Made by a program: the position numbers and the translations under genes. A stretch of 64,000 nt of DNA, from the NCBI GenBank assembly GCA_031002005.1, contig CM061919.1, forward strand, positions 40,451,088 through 40,515,087. The letters are read 5' to 3'. This DNA comes from Vandiemenella viatica. Lineage: Eukaryota; Arthropoda; Insecta; Orthoptera; Morabidae. This document shows, piece after piece, positions 22,463-33,370 of this stretch. Numbering within the stretch: position 1 is the first letter of the stretch; the number at the start of each line of letters is the position of its first letter. The notes below the pieces were generated by a model, which did not search any database, was not told where the DNA came from, and was given only the letters and a program-made list of their open reading frames with translations.

Positions 22463-23524
22463 ACACAGGGGTATTTGACACAAAAAGCCGATCAAAAGTC
22501 CAAAAAAAAATTAAGCAAATTCCAAGAACCCGTATCTACCCGACTCGAGGCAAATGTCTATAGAATAACAATCAGCAATGTTTTTTAGATAAGCTTCATT
22601 TCCTACCCCGTGAACAGTCATCTTCTGAGCACATTGCAAGACGCACATACTGTTACCAAGCAAATACAAGAAAATTATAAGTTGTACCAATTTAATTTGT
22701 GAGTGATGTTAAGTGAGTCGTGGTGATTTTAATCATGGATATTGTTCAGCCAGGCACCTAGAATTGAAATAATAGTAATATACATCCAAAGGTATCGCAC
22801 AACTTTATTTCTGTACATTTTTGTAAGCTGACTCATTTTTTACTAATTTTTTTATTACGAAAAGTATTGAAATGTCTAGGCTCGTTATGCCGAGAAAACA
22901 TTTACGTGCATGAGATGCAAGATTTATTTATATTAAAAGAAATGATCTTTAAATCCTTTTTTTATTGCAATAACAGGTTAAATTTAAACTACACCCTCTA
23001 ATTACAACAAGAAGACATGTGTGCGAAATTTTTCTTTAAAAAATTAATACATTTGTAAACTAACACTGAAAGAAAACACATTACACAAAATTTTAAACTC
23101 AGACAGCAAATAAAATGAACAGAAGCAAAAAAAAGACAATAAATACAATGTTCCCGGCTAGGGAGAGCAAGAAACTTCGTAAGTTTGGGCGTACTGGGTA
23201 AAAATGTTTATAATATGTAATTGTTACTTATCGTAACTGCAGGAGGCTGTCGGTGACCTTGATGTTTCTTTGACTGTGGCGAAACACTTTTAACTCCATC
23301 TGGCAACTGAGGTGGGTTCACTTGTGGAAGCACATAAAGAAAACAGCACGACAAATATTGTCGTGGCGAAAACGCGACCTCCACGTTTCTTTGAAATCCG
23401 CGTACACACACACATGCGGACTGTACGGGGTCCAGCCGCAACCACCGACAAGAAGGCCTTCCAGCTCTCACTGTGACGTCATACAGAGCCGTCCCAGCTG
23501 TTCCTCAATGCCAGACGGAAAATC

Positions 23525-23885
23525 AATGAATAATAATCACATAACCATCACACCATATCTTAGCAGAATATCATCATCATGATATCACATAATTATCACA
23601 ATATATCGTAGCAGATTATTATCAAAATTATATCACAAATCATCACACCATATCATTGCATATTTATCAAAATCTTTATTATGATGTCACATATACATCA
23701 CAGCATATCATAGTGTAACACATGTAACATATCATCATCATTATGAGAGCAAATACACTAAATCATGTAACATATTATGTACCATATTTATCATCATCTT
23801 CATCCTCATGAAAATACAAAATCATCAAAACATATCATAGCAGATATACCATCATCTTGACAACACATAGCCATCACACCAAGCA
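23525..23885. repeat. AT-rich minisatellite (ATCA-rich, ~55-60 bp degenerate unit)
   Basis: Repeated blocks such as ATCACACCATATC(A/T)TAGCAG and ATATCATCATCAT recur six or more times. They lie at the 3' side of the P-like transposase where the rest of the coding region would be expected. Confidence 0.75.
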
Positions 23886-25434
23886 ACAGCATCAATTTTA
23901 CTCACTGGTAGAATGTGAATAACATCCTTGAAAGGAGACATAATACTTTGAATCATGAAAGTATGTGCAGTAGTTGCAGTATCAGTGCTGTCATAGGCCA
24001 TTCCAACAATATTACCACCTTTATAGTCCAAATAGGGTTTAATGTGAATTTCATCTATCATTAAGTTAACAGCTAGATCACAAGATTTTAGGAAACTTTT
24101 TCTTCTGTTTTATGTAAGATAGAAAATCAGAATTTTCTGCATTTACATTAATAGGGGATACCATATTTTTTAATGGTGTTGGGATGGGGTAAAATGATAT
24201 AGCTACTGTTTCTTAGAAATCTGTAAGCTTGTCTGGAAATCAAAATAGAATGGAGGATAAAATCATTATGTCAAATTCAAACTTGTGTCTTTCCTTTGCC
24301 TTGTTGATAAGCAGCATTTGAGACACAACAAAATCTACAACTTTCTTTTTCTTTTCCTCGCAGGTAATACGTTGTAGTAAATCTACTATGATACTGACAT
24401 AATCAACTGCATTCTCCTTACCTTTGTTTAACAGGATTTCTGCACTTCTCATTGTAGATTCTACTTCAGCTGTAGATGTAACAATTTTTGAAACTTCTTT
24501 CATTTTAATTTCAACTCCTTTAAGAAATACTTTAATGCTCAGGTCTTCAGAGACAGTAAAGTAGACATTATGAGAACAATCTTCTAAATCGACATATAAG
24601 AATAAGACAAAAGACTTTTTAGGCACAACACACCAATTCTCACTCAATGACACATACTGAAATCTTTCATTAAATTCTTGAAAATTTTTAAAACAATGCT
24701 TCTTATTGTATTCCTCTGCACGTTTTTCATTTTCCAAAATTGCACTTTGAAGAGCATCAGCTTCCAATCTTTCTCTTCTGTCTTCTGGAGCCTCTCTTCT
24801 TGAAGTATTAGAAGATAGATAATTTGGACAATTAGGAAAGAGTTCAGGAACTGCATCTTCTTTTAATCGGTGTCTTGTCAAAGGCACAGTTATTGTCTTT
24901 CCAGTTTTCCAATCCACACAGGATGATGACATGAGTATGTCACTCTCTTTGAAATGTTTTCTGCAAACCTGAAAAAAAAAATGTCAGAAATTAAGGTTTT
25001 AGTCTTACATGTGTACAAATAGTAAGTTAAGCCTAAATGTTAGTTTACAAACCTCACTTACAAAATTCATTGGCAAAAGTTATGCTATAAATATTATTAT
25101 TAATAGCAATACATAACCTTAAGATATGCCTAATTGTTCAGAATTAATTTAGCATACTGGTTTTGATATGTAATAATTCTATAATTATGTAGTAGGGCCT
25201 AGGCTTAACCTAAATATTATAATATTTTACGTCTATCTCGTAAATTAGATCTTATAAAAAACACACAGGTGGTTTACTTACCACTGGATTAACAGTTGGA
25301 GTGAAGTTCTCTCTGTGAATTGCTGAAAGCCATTTACTTCTTCTGGATTCGTCCCTAGGAAACTTAAAAACTTGCATAATTTCGCCATGTTTATAATTAC
25401 TAGTGCATCTAGGAACACAGCATTTACTAGGCAT
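23852..25434 (-). pseudogene. P-element-like transposase, THAP domain, split gene
   Basis: Exon 1 is 25,434-25,282 (51 codons): MPSKCCVPRCTSNYK, then FKFPRDESRRSKW, then IHRENF. This is the first half of a THAP zinc finger (C-x4-C, FPxD, W). A GTAAGT donor at 25,281 and a pyrimidine-rich TTTTTCAG acceptor at 24,969 define a 313-bp intron. Exon 2 starts VCRKHFKESDIL, supplying the C and H ligands, and continues to AVPELFPN, the conserved THAP tail. It then runs through a central region to 24,240. Near 24,255 the frame shifts; the continuing family-like text is SRQAYRFLRNSSYIILPHPN. After more lesions a frame at 24,061-23,852 gives MIDEIHIKPYLDYKGGNIVG, which fits the first catalytic Asp region of P transposases. 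Later catalytic parts are missing, so it is inactive. Confidence 0.85.
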
Positions 25435-25949
25435 CTTATTATGATATACCTAGCAAATAATTTGTAATAATATTAACGATTCTGCACGAAAAATAGCGAT
25501 GAAATCACAACGACATTGCTATTACAACACTAGACACGCTAGACTCTATCAAGCAGCTACAGGTGTCCAGAGCCAAGATGGCTACCGCTGTCGACACGAA
25601 ACATTACGATGATCCACGAAGTAACGAGGCCTTCTTTGTGTGACGTATACAAAGTTTCTCTCTGAGCTGGTAGGCCTTCTTGTCGGTGGTTGCGGTCCAG
25701 CCCCCAAGTGCCCCCGACAGTTTGACCATTCTCACCCCCGGCCTCCGGGAGTGGCATCTCTACCTGCGTCAAACAAAGCAACCTCGCCGACAACAGGACG
25801 CCAGCAGGAATTTGCCAACCTTCCCTGTCTTCCAAAACGGCTGGATGAAATGTCTCACAAATGGAGAGGTGACGGAAAATCAAATGATAGCAGAGGCTGG
25901 ACATTACAGTATTAAACAGTGATTTTGTTATATTTCCGGACCTTTCCCG

Positions 25950-26965
25950 TGTCTGATTTCTTGTATGGTATTAATTTAGTGTACTATCTTGGTGTTTCAT
26001 TGAAAATTAGGTGCCAAAAGTGCCAAACGTCTATTTATTCGAAAAAATTCTAGATTATTTGCAATGAAACAAACTTACTTTTTCCGTCATATTAATTCAT
26101 ATAAGATTTTCTATGTTATGGGCTCTTCTGGTATCATGCTCATGACCCGAAAAGTTATTTATAATATAAGTAAACACCAGTAAGGAAATGATTTCGTGCA
26201 AAAGTTGGAATTAGTCGAGGAAAATATTTTAAATCAACCGACATTCACGGTCGAACAAACGCAACAGTTCTAACAAAAGTTTTCAAGGCTTAAATTAGAA
26301 ATTAAAAGAAAATAGCAGGCTGCAAAGAGAACTGAGAGTGTATTTTTAAAGAAATACCACGATTTGTTCAAAAGATGTATCGAAATCCCCATAAAATCCA
26401 ATCCGACCAAAGTGGGTCGGCATAGAAAATCTTTCGAGGATTTGACCGATTTTAGCAAATGATGTCAGCAGAGACAAAAGGTATTAACAAAACAATGATT
26501 GACAGGTTTTGTACTATTATGTGAATGATATATAGTGAACACAAGATAGATGTATATATAAAAAAATTATTCTCCACTGCCACGAAAAATTTAAGATGTA
26601 CTGTACATTGAACTGTACTCGTGGCATCCAATATCACCTATACAAGAAGTATTGAATGAGGGCCCACTTATAATAGAGTATGCACTCTGTCAGAAGCAGC
26701 ACCAGAAGCTGGAAACAAATATTTTCGACGATTTGGGGAGAGACTCTCCAGAAAACTAAGTTGGGTTTAGTGCAAGGACAGATGTCATTAATAGTTTCTC
26801 ATTAACTTAGGATCCGTATTTGAGCTTCATCAGGCACAAAACCCCCAAACATCTAAATCATTCAATTCAGAAACTATTAAAATATTACTGTATTGGGACC
26901 CGAGTACTCAAGAAGAGAACGAGCCATAAGGTGAAGATTCCGACGACGAAGGATTGAATGGTTCG
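25950..26965 (+). pseudogene. decayed unknown coding frame in the outer transposon
   Basis: Plus-strand frames with stops give family-like text: VGISRGKYFKSTDIHGRTNA near 26,200, then CKEN/ECIFKEIPRFVQKMYR, then near 26,670 NRVCTLSEAAPEAGNKYFRR and FGERLSRK, then LLYWDPSTQEENE and EDSDDEGLNGSSE at the end. The acidic tail and the regular alternation look like an eroded protein rather than noise. It probably belongs to the transposase of the 22,464-27,177 element. I do not recognise the family with confidence. Confidence 0.4.
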
Positions 26966-27213
26966 TCAGAATGATATTTTAGTGTACATGTATGATTATT
27001 GTTTAGGTATTTTGTAAATATTCGCTTAATATTTTATAAAGTGTATGAACACAGAACGTGTTCTTTATAATTACTCCTACTACACAGTTAAAAGTTCTAA
27101 TGCACAAAAGAAGCGAAACAAACTCCAAATTACGTAGAAATAATTTTGATCGACTTTTGGTGTCGAATACCCCTGTGTGCGCTGCGTCGACTGCGCGTCA
27201 ATGTGCGCCCGGC

Positions 27214-27320
27214 CTTAATATGCGTGAGATTGTAGTTTTTTTTTTTTTTTTTCTGGCGGCAAGTTTAGAGTAGTATGTGGTTAAGTTGCAATCCAACCTG
27301 AACCAGGATGGAAAAAGAAA
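27214..27320 (+). repeat. duplicate of 21,948-22,075
   Basis: TTAATATGCGTGAGATTG, a T tract, CTGGCGGCAAGTTTAGAG and AACCTGAACCAGGATGGAAA all recur here in direct orientation, just outside the right end of the long-TIR element. This implies a duplication or the edge of a further copy of that family. Confidence 0.8.
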
Positions 27321-27959
27321 CTTTTTGTTACAGCGCAAGGCATGAGGAATTACATTGAATTTTATTTTATAACAATTCTATTTAGTTAAGCAACTGCAGA
27401 GAAATAAATTACCATAACACTCCGTTAAACCCGTCATGTTTGACGGGCTTTGGGGCTAGTCGTAAAATAAACAGCATAATCTTATAGAGAGAAAGAAAAA
27501 ATACTGAATAGATTTCATATTAGTATTGTGGGAGTAATTTAGGATTAAATATTGGATTTTTCATTGTAAATTTTGCTTAGAGAATACTCAAGTAGGCGAC
27601 GCGGCGGGTGCGTGCCATGCAGTCGCCTATCTGGCGCACCGCCACGTCAGCCAAAAGGCGGTGGGCGTTCAGCTTCCAGTCCATGGCGAGCGCTCGCCTC
27701 GAGGGAACGGGTTTTATGATGCAGCCTGTGTAAAACTATAAAATAATATTCCCTTACCTATGCTAATTCTCTCAAATAAACGGTTTTTGAATCTTCTGGA
27801 GTATCCCTAATTAAAAATAAGATACATGGTATGAAATGAATGTTTTTGCACCAAGTTAAAACTAAAAATCGTATTAAAGATATACAGAATAATTTTTGAA
27901 TTCGTAATTTTTATTTTATTTTATGCGAATAGACCTATACATATCACGCAAAACGTAGT
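27321..27959. other. unassigned; short GC-rich patch
   Basis: No coding match. The segment at 27,595-27,710 is GC-rich (GGCGACGCGGCGGGTGCGTG) within AT-rich DNA and may be a terminal fragment of an unclassified element. Confidence 0.3.
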
Positions 27960-28589
27960 CATTTTCTGTCTGAGTTTCTTTTGTCATTCCAGTATTCTCG
28001 CATCCGTTTACTAAAGGCAAGTTTCCTCTCTTCTGCCCATGTTGTGCGAGGTCTTCTTGGCTTTGCTTTCTGGCATGTCTACCCAGTCATGTATTTTTTG
28101 TCTGAAGATTTTGCGATCTAGGATTTCTGAACTCTGATTTTAGCTTTTTCCAGTTCTTCTCTACTTGATCCAACCAACTGTTAGGCATTTTTAATGGTTG
28201 CATGAGTTTGAATATCTTCTTAGATAATCTGTTATCTGGCATCCTGTAGAATTTTAGTCTGCGTTTTCTGATGTCGTTGGCTATGTTTGAGTGGGGCTCC
28301 ACTGTTTTGTTTGACTTTAGTCTGTAGCCTTCTTCTGTTTTGGTTGGTCCAATAATTTTCCTGATTATTCTTCGTTCTTCTTTTTGGATGTTCCCTGTAT
28401 CCTTCTTAGAGTTTAGTGTGAGTGTTTCTGTGGCGTATAGGAGCGTTGGGTTAAATAACTGTATTGTAGTGTCTAATTTTTGATTGAATTCCTATGTTCC
28501 TTTTAACCGACTTCAAAAATGGAGGAGGTTCTCAATTCATCTGAATTATTTTTTGGATGTATGTTCAGCGATATCTTCGCAATTTTGAA

Positions 28590-30970
28590 CCGATTTAAAT
28601 GAAATTTTTATAGTGGATAGAGTATACCTCCAAGGGGGTCCCATATGAATTTCATTGAGGAACCACCCCTTATACCCCTTTACACCCCTTAAATTTATAC
28701 AAACCCACACTTTTTATCCGATTTTGATGGAACTTTGGAAATGTATTGTAAAAAATAAACAGAAAAATACTATCAATTTTTGGTTTGAAAATCGTGAACC
28801 CCTCTCCCCCTATCCACCCATTAATTTTTGCCAATGTTCTTTATACAAAGCTAAAGTCGACACCATTTTACTGATCTCCATTAAAGTTGGCATATACATG
28901 TAATTTTTCATGGAAAAGGTTTCTGACCCAAAAAAATAAAAATACACCCCTCTCTCCTTTTAAACCCCTTAATATTTATACAAAACCCACATTTTTTATC
29001 AGATTTCAATGGAACTTTGGACATGTATAGTCAAAAATAAAGAGAAAATGCTGTCAACATTTGGTTTGAAAAAACTGAACCCCTCTCACCCTATCCACCC
29101 CTTAATTTTTGCCAATGTTCGTTATGCAAAACTATAGTCGACATCATTTAACTGATCTCCATTAAAGTTGTCATATACATGTAATATTTCGTGGAGAAGG
29201 TTCCTGACCAAAAAATAAAAAAGCCACCCCATCTCCCCCTTTACACCCCTTAATTTTATATAAACCTATATTTTTTATCTGATTTTGATTGAACTTTGCC
29301 AATGTATACTTTCAAACAAACAGAAAAATCTTGTCAATATTTGGTCTGCCAAAGCTCAACCCCTCTCCCTCCTACCAACCCCTTAATTTTTGTCAATGTA
29401 TTTTTTTATAAAAAGCTACAGTCGCCACCATTTGACCTATTACCATGAAATTGGCACTTATATGAATTTTTTCACGAGGAAGGTTTCGGACCAAAGAATA
29501 AAAATACCACCCCCACTCCCCATTAAAACCGTTTAATTTTTATACAAACCCACAGTTTTTATTCAGTTTAGATAGGACTTAGCAAACTTTTACTGTAAAA
29601 CAAAGAGAAAAATTATGTCAGCTTTTGGTTTGCAAAAACTGAACTCCTTTCCCTATTTCCGCTCCTTGACTTTTGTCAATTTTCTTTTTGTAAAGCTACA
29701 GTTGACACCAGGGGTGGATCCAGGATTTTGGTTTGGGGGGGGGGGAGCTCGAGCGGACTTTGGTTTGGGGGAGGGGCTTGGGTTGAGTGAATTTTGGTTC
29801 AGAGGACTTCCCTTCAGTGGATTTTGGTTTTTTTGGGGGGGGGGGGCTTGAGCGGCCATGGGGTAGTCTTTTTAGCCTCCTCGGGCCTCGAATCCGTAGA
29901 GCTTAAAAGAAAAAAGGTCGGTGGTGGACCTAGATACTTTTGGGGGGGGCTTGAGCCCCCTAGCCCCCCTCCCTGGATCCGTCCCTGGTTGACACCATTT
30001 GACCGATCTTTATGAAAGTTGGCACATATAAGTATTTTTTTATGGAGAAGATTTCTGACCAAAAAATAAAAAAACTACCCTAGCTCCCCTTTTACATCCC
30101 TTAATGTTTGTACAAACCCACATTTTTAATCCGATTTCGGTGGAACTTCGCATGTGTATACTTTAAAGCAAATAGAAAAAGAAACATACTACTCACATTA
30201 CTTTGACAATAACACAAACCCTATTCCCCTTTCTATCCCTTTATTTACTGTCAATGTTCATTATATAAAGCTACCGTTTCTATCTGATTTTGAAGGAAGT
30301 ATGCACGTGTATACTTCAAAACAAACAGAAAAAATACTGTCTACATTTGGTTTAGAGAAGCTAAACTTCTCTTTCCCTTTCCACCCCTTTAATCTACACA
30401 AAGCACAGTTTCTATCTGGTTCTGAAGAAAATTTGCACACGTATACTTCAAAAAATACATAACAATTGTGTTTAAATTAGGTTGCACAAGCCCAACCCCT
30501 CTTTCCTTCTACCCCCACACCTCCTAATTTCCAATGTTCTTTATAGATACCTACCGTTTTATCAGATTTCGATGGAACACTGCAAATGTATACTTAAGAA
30601 CAAAGAGAAACATTCTGTTTACATAACCCAACCCCTCACTCCCCTTACCCCGTTTAATTTTTGTAAATGTTCTTTACCCAAAGCTACAGTTTTTACCTTG
30701 TTTCGATGGAACTTTGCACATGTATACTTTAAAACAAAGAGAAAAATGCTGTCCACACTACCTTAACAAAAACCAAACTACTCTTCACTTCCACACCCCT
30801 TAATTATTTTTTTATACACACCTAAAATTTTTATATGATATTAATAGAAATTTACAAACGTACACTTTAAATCAAACAGAAAAGGCAGTCTACATTTGGT
30901 ATACAAAAGCCCAATCCCTCTTCTCCTTTACCCCCATCGTTTATAATTTCCAATGTTCTTTACAAAATCC
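28590..30970. repeat. tandem array, ~280-bp unit shortening to ~140 bp
   Basis: A block like TTTTTATCCGATTTTGATGG followed by AACTTTG recurs near 28,716, 28,993, 29,271 and 29,556. It is seen again at 30,124, 30,274, 30,411, 30,558, 30,690 and 30,828. Spacing is 277-285 bp in the left part and 132-150 bp in the right part. Each unit also has a C-rich segment (ACCCCTCTCCCCCTATCCAC) and an AAA(T/C)AAACAGAAAAAT segment. The gap from 29,556 to 30,124 is two units once the 279-bp MITE is removed. No coding potential. Confidence 0.85.
29709..29987. mobile_element. hAT-type MITE, G-rich
   Basis: Inverted termini CAGGGGTGGATCCAGG and CAGGGACGGATCCAGG (complement of the right end). Perfect 8-bp TSD GTTGACAC on both sides (29,701-29,708 and 29,988-29,995). 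It is 279 bp long, with several runs of 7-13 G and an internal inverted C run. It has no coding capacity, so it depends on an autonomous hAT. It interrupts a unit of the surrounding tandem array. Confidence 0.92.
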
Positions 30971-31336
30971 ACAGTTTTAAGTACCGTTAGAATCAATTAA
31001 GCTATTTTTAAGTAACTGCAGAATATTTATGAAATGTATATGTCCTAATGTCTCAACATGTACTTCAGATTTCAACTTCGACCCAGAGCTTTTACGTTGT
31101 GCAAACCAATTAAATACCTATATTTTCTGTGTGATGCCGGAACAAACAGATATATTCCAGAGACAGTTTTGTGAATGTGGTATGTATTAATGTCCAGATG
31201 TTACATATTTCGATTATCGAGCAGCAGCTTTAACAGATGTTATGATTAGATCGAAACACAGCCTGGACTAAAATGTAAACTGAAATTCCTTAACAAAGCA
31301 TCCAATTCATCCCCATTCTGAAAGTTGTTGTAACGA

Positions 31337-31340
<4 letters not shown>

Positions 31341-31385
<45 letters not shown>
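31341..31385. repeat. poly-T tract (45 T)
   Basis: Uninterrupted 45-base T run between the C-rich array and the foldback. Confidence 0.95.
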
Positions 31386-31389
<4 letters not shown>

Positions 31390-31492
31390 CATTCCCTTTA
31401 ACAACTGAGCTACCACGAAGTTCGCAAAATGAGAACTGCTGTGACATATTCAAATACAAATTAACTATAATACCACAAAAAATTTAAAAATA

Positions 31493-32164
31493 AAATAATT
31501 GCTTAAAAAAACATAAAAATCGCCTTCAAAAAAGAACACTAAAAATTTTAAAATAACTTTATACCTTGCTTAGAAGAAAGTAAATCTAAATGGACAATAT
31601 TTTACATTACTGTTATTAAATTTTTTACATTAATTAGTTATTTTTGGAGTCGGTGCCAGCCAAAAGAAAAACAAAAAGATAAAAACAATAATAAATGACA
31701 ATAATAAATAAAAAATCATGTCACTACTTACCTACAATTAATTCTAGATACATTTTTCAACAAAACTGAAACATTTAGATGATACACCGATATTATACTA
31801 ACTATAAAGTGTTTACTGCATGATGCAACCTACCAACTGACACTATAGCGCCAGAGATATGCCTGGATGAGCAACGAGGCCGAGCTACAGATAACATACC
31901 GTTAATTTGTTTCCCTAAGCTGTCTCCCGCAACAAAACTATCTTCCTCACGACATGCTGTAAAATATTTGGAATTTTTGTTCGTAATCTCGGTTCGCCTC
32001 GAACACCGACTCCAAAAATAACTAATTAATGTAAAAATTTCAATAACAGTAATGTAAAATATTGTCCATTTAGATTTACTTTCTTCTAATCAAGGTATAA
32101 AGTTATTTTAAAATTTTTAGTCCCCTTTTTTGAAAGCGGTTTTTATGTTTTTTAAACAATTATT
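31493..32164. repeat. foldback: two ~162-bp inverted arms with a ~348-bp spacer
   Basis: Arm 1 (31,493-31,655) contains CTAAAAATTTTAAAATAACT and AATGGACAATATTTTACATT and ends TTTTTGGAGTCGGTG. Arm 2 (32,004-32,164) is its complement, starting CACCGACTCCAAAAATAACT. The arms differ by few substitutions and small indels. The outer end of arm 2 is also the right boundary of the inserted element. Confidence 0.88.
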
Positions 32165-33370
32165 TTTTGTTGTAGATATTGCAGGTCTGTCCGAAAGCCA
32201 TTTTCATTTTGTTGAGTCTGTTTTGTTGTGCCTTCTTTTCGAGTCCAGTTGGACTGATAATTTCGTCTAAATATGTAAACTCGGTGACTCTGTTGATTTT
32301 CCCATATTTTGTGTTCAGTGTTTTATGTTCAGTTTGTGTGCCAAGAAAAACCGTTTTCTCAAAGGAGATTTTTAGTCCAATTTTTTCTGCTAATTCTTTG
32401 AGGGATTCTATTTGTTTTATGGCTTGTTGTTCACTTTCTGACAGAATAGCCAGATCATCTGCGAAGGCCAAGCATGAGATATTTCGTCTGTTTCTACCTA
32501 TTTTTACTGGGGTATTCGTTTTCTCCCATTCTCTAATGAGTCTGTCCAGGGCTATATTAAATAAGATTGGCGAGAGACCATCACCTGTCTAACGCCAGTT
32601 TTTGTCTCGAATTCTCTGGAGAGTTCTCCCATGAATTTTACTTTGTTTGTGGTGTTGGTGAGTGTCTGATTGATTAATTCTCTTGATTTATTGTCCAGAC
32701 CATATTCCCTTACGACGTTGAGTAGGCTTTTCCTGTCGATGGAGTCATACGCCTTCTTGAAGTCTACATAGGTGCATATGGTTTTCTTGTATCTGAGTGA
32801 TCTGTATTTTAGGATGGTTTTCTGGTTAAAGATTTACTCTGCGCACGATCTGTTAGGTCTGAAGTCTGCTTGGTATTTGCCAATTTTGTGTTCGATTTTT
32901 TCTTGTACTCTTTTGCGGAGACAAGCAGAGATAATTTTGTAGGGGACTGATAATAGAGACATTCCTTTGTAGTCGTCACATTGGTGCGGTCACCTTTTTT
33001 GTCAAGGGGAAGTATGAGAGCGCACTTCCAGTCTTACGGGATTTCGTTTGACTCCCAAACAATGTCGGATAATTTTGGTTAGTTCTTGGAGTGAACTTTG
33101 GCCCAGATTATTCTGGAATTCCGCCACTATGCCATCTTCTCCTGATGCCCTCCCATTTTTGAGTTTCTGAATATGCTTCCTGATTTCTTCTAGTGTTGGT
33201 GCTGGTGAATCTGGAATAATTTCTCCTGATTGTTATGCGAACCTTTCAGCTGGTTCTGGGAAATTTAGCAGTTGCTCAAAGTAGGTAACAAGGAGTTCAC
33301 AGTTTTCTCTGTTGTTTAGTGCCAATTTTCCATTTGCGTTTTTAAAGCAAAGACTCTGTGAGGAGAAGCG

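Larger units (their letters stand above)
23438..25694 (-). mobile_element. P-like DNA transposon
   Basis: Inverted termini of about 33 bp: GCAACCACCGACAAGAAGGC at left and its complement ending GGTGGTTGC at right, with one unpaired G at the right end. The 8-bp GTCCAGCC flanks both sides (23,430-23,437 and 25,695-25,702); an 8-bp GC-rich duplication is typical of P elements. Inside, on the minus strand, is a THAP-domain transposase gene. At 2.26 kb it is probably internally deleted on the 3' side, where a minisatellite occupies 23,525-23,885. It sits inside another transposon. Confidence 0.85.
22464..27177. mobile_element. DNA transposon with 8-bp TSD, host of a P-like element
   Basis: Inverted termini: CACAGGGGTATTTGACACAA at left. 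At right, read on the complement, CACAGGGGTATTCGACACCA, followed on both by AAAG(C/T)CGATCAAAA. The 8-bp TGCGCTGC lies on both sides (22,455-22,462 and 27,178-27,185) with one extra base at the left junction. The insertion cuts the terminal repeat of the enclosing element. Excluding the inner P-like element it is about 2.45 kb. The only coding trace outside the inner element is a decayed plus-strand frame near 26,150-26,960. The 8-bp TSD suits hAT or P superfamilies; the family is unassigned. Confidence 0.8.
20588..27216. mobile_element. long-TIR DNA element (interrupted)
   Basis: The left end reads GGCCGGGCGCACATTGACAC and the right end is its near-exact complement (GTCAATGTGCGCCCGGCC, ending about 27,214). 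The inverted match extends about 400 bp inward on the left (20,588-21,030). On the right it is split: 27,186-27,216, then 22,462 back to about 22,060, because another transposon is inserted at 22,463. A third, more diverged terminus lies near 21,200-21,385 (CAATGTGCCCCCCGGGTAAG). The block may therefore be two related elements head to head rather than one. No transposase is visible in the host part, and a TSD is not clear (TAA at left, TTA at right). Confidence 0.7.
28497..32165. mobile_element. 3.6-kb inserted repeat element, class unknown
   Basis: Boundaries come from the interrupted RT ORF. The left end reads TTTTAACCGACTTCAAAAAT. The right end, on the complement, contains AAAAACCGCTTTCAAAAAAG, a similar inverted terminus. 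A third version, AAAATCGCCTTCAAAAAAGA, lies internally at 31,515. The body is a C-rich tandem array (28,590-30,970), and the right end is a foldback (31,493-32,164). It has no coding region. I see CCGACTTCAAAAA-type ends but cannot assign a superfamily; the target duplication is obscured by T/A runs. Confidence 0.6.
27960..33370 (-). pseudogene. non-LTR RT ORF split by a 3.6-kb insertion
   Basis: On the minus strand from 33,370: a pre-RT segment (APTLEEIRKHIQKLKNGRAS, then GEDGIVAEF), then FRPNRSCAE, then motif A TYVDFKKAYDSIDRKSLLN. Motif B follows as GDGLSPILFNIALDRLIREW, then the catalytic LAFADDLAILSESEQQAIKQ, ending QTCNIYNKK at 32,160. The text resumes at 28,497 with NIGIQSKIRHYNTVI and a C-terminal region RRLKFYRMPDNRLSKKIFKL, ending near 27,960. 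The insertion lies between adjacent residues. Frameshifts and stops exist (one within motif B). The endonuclease is missing, so the copy was probably 5'-truncated. Catalytic aspartates are kept, but the ORF is dead. Confidence 0.8.

Noticed and set aside
29615..30062. Gly/Pro-rich frames around 29.6-30.0 kb
   Set aside because: They arise from the G runs of the hAT-type MITE.
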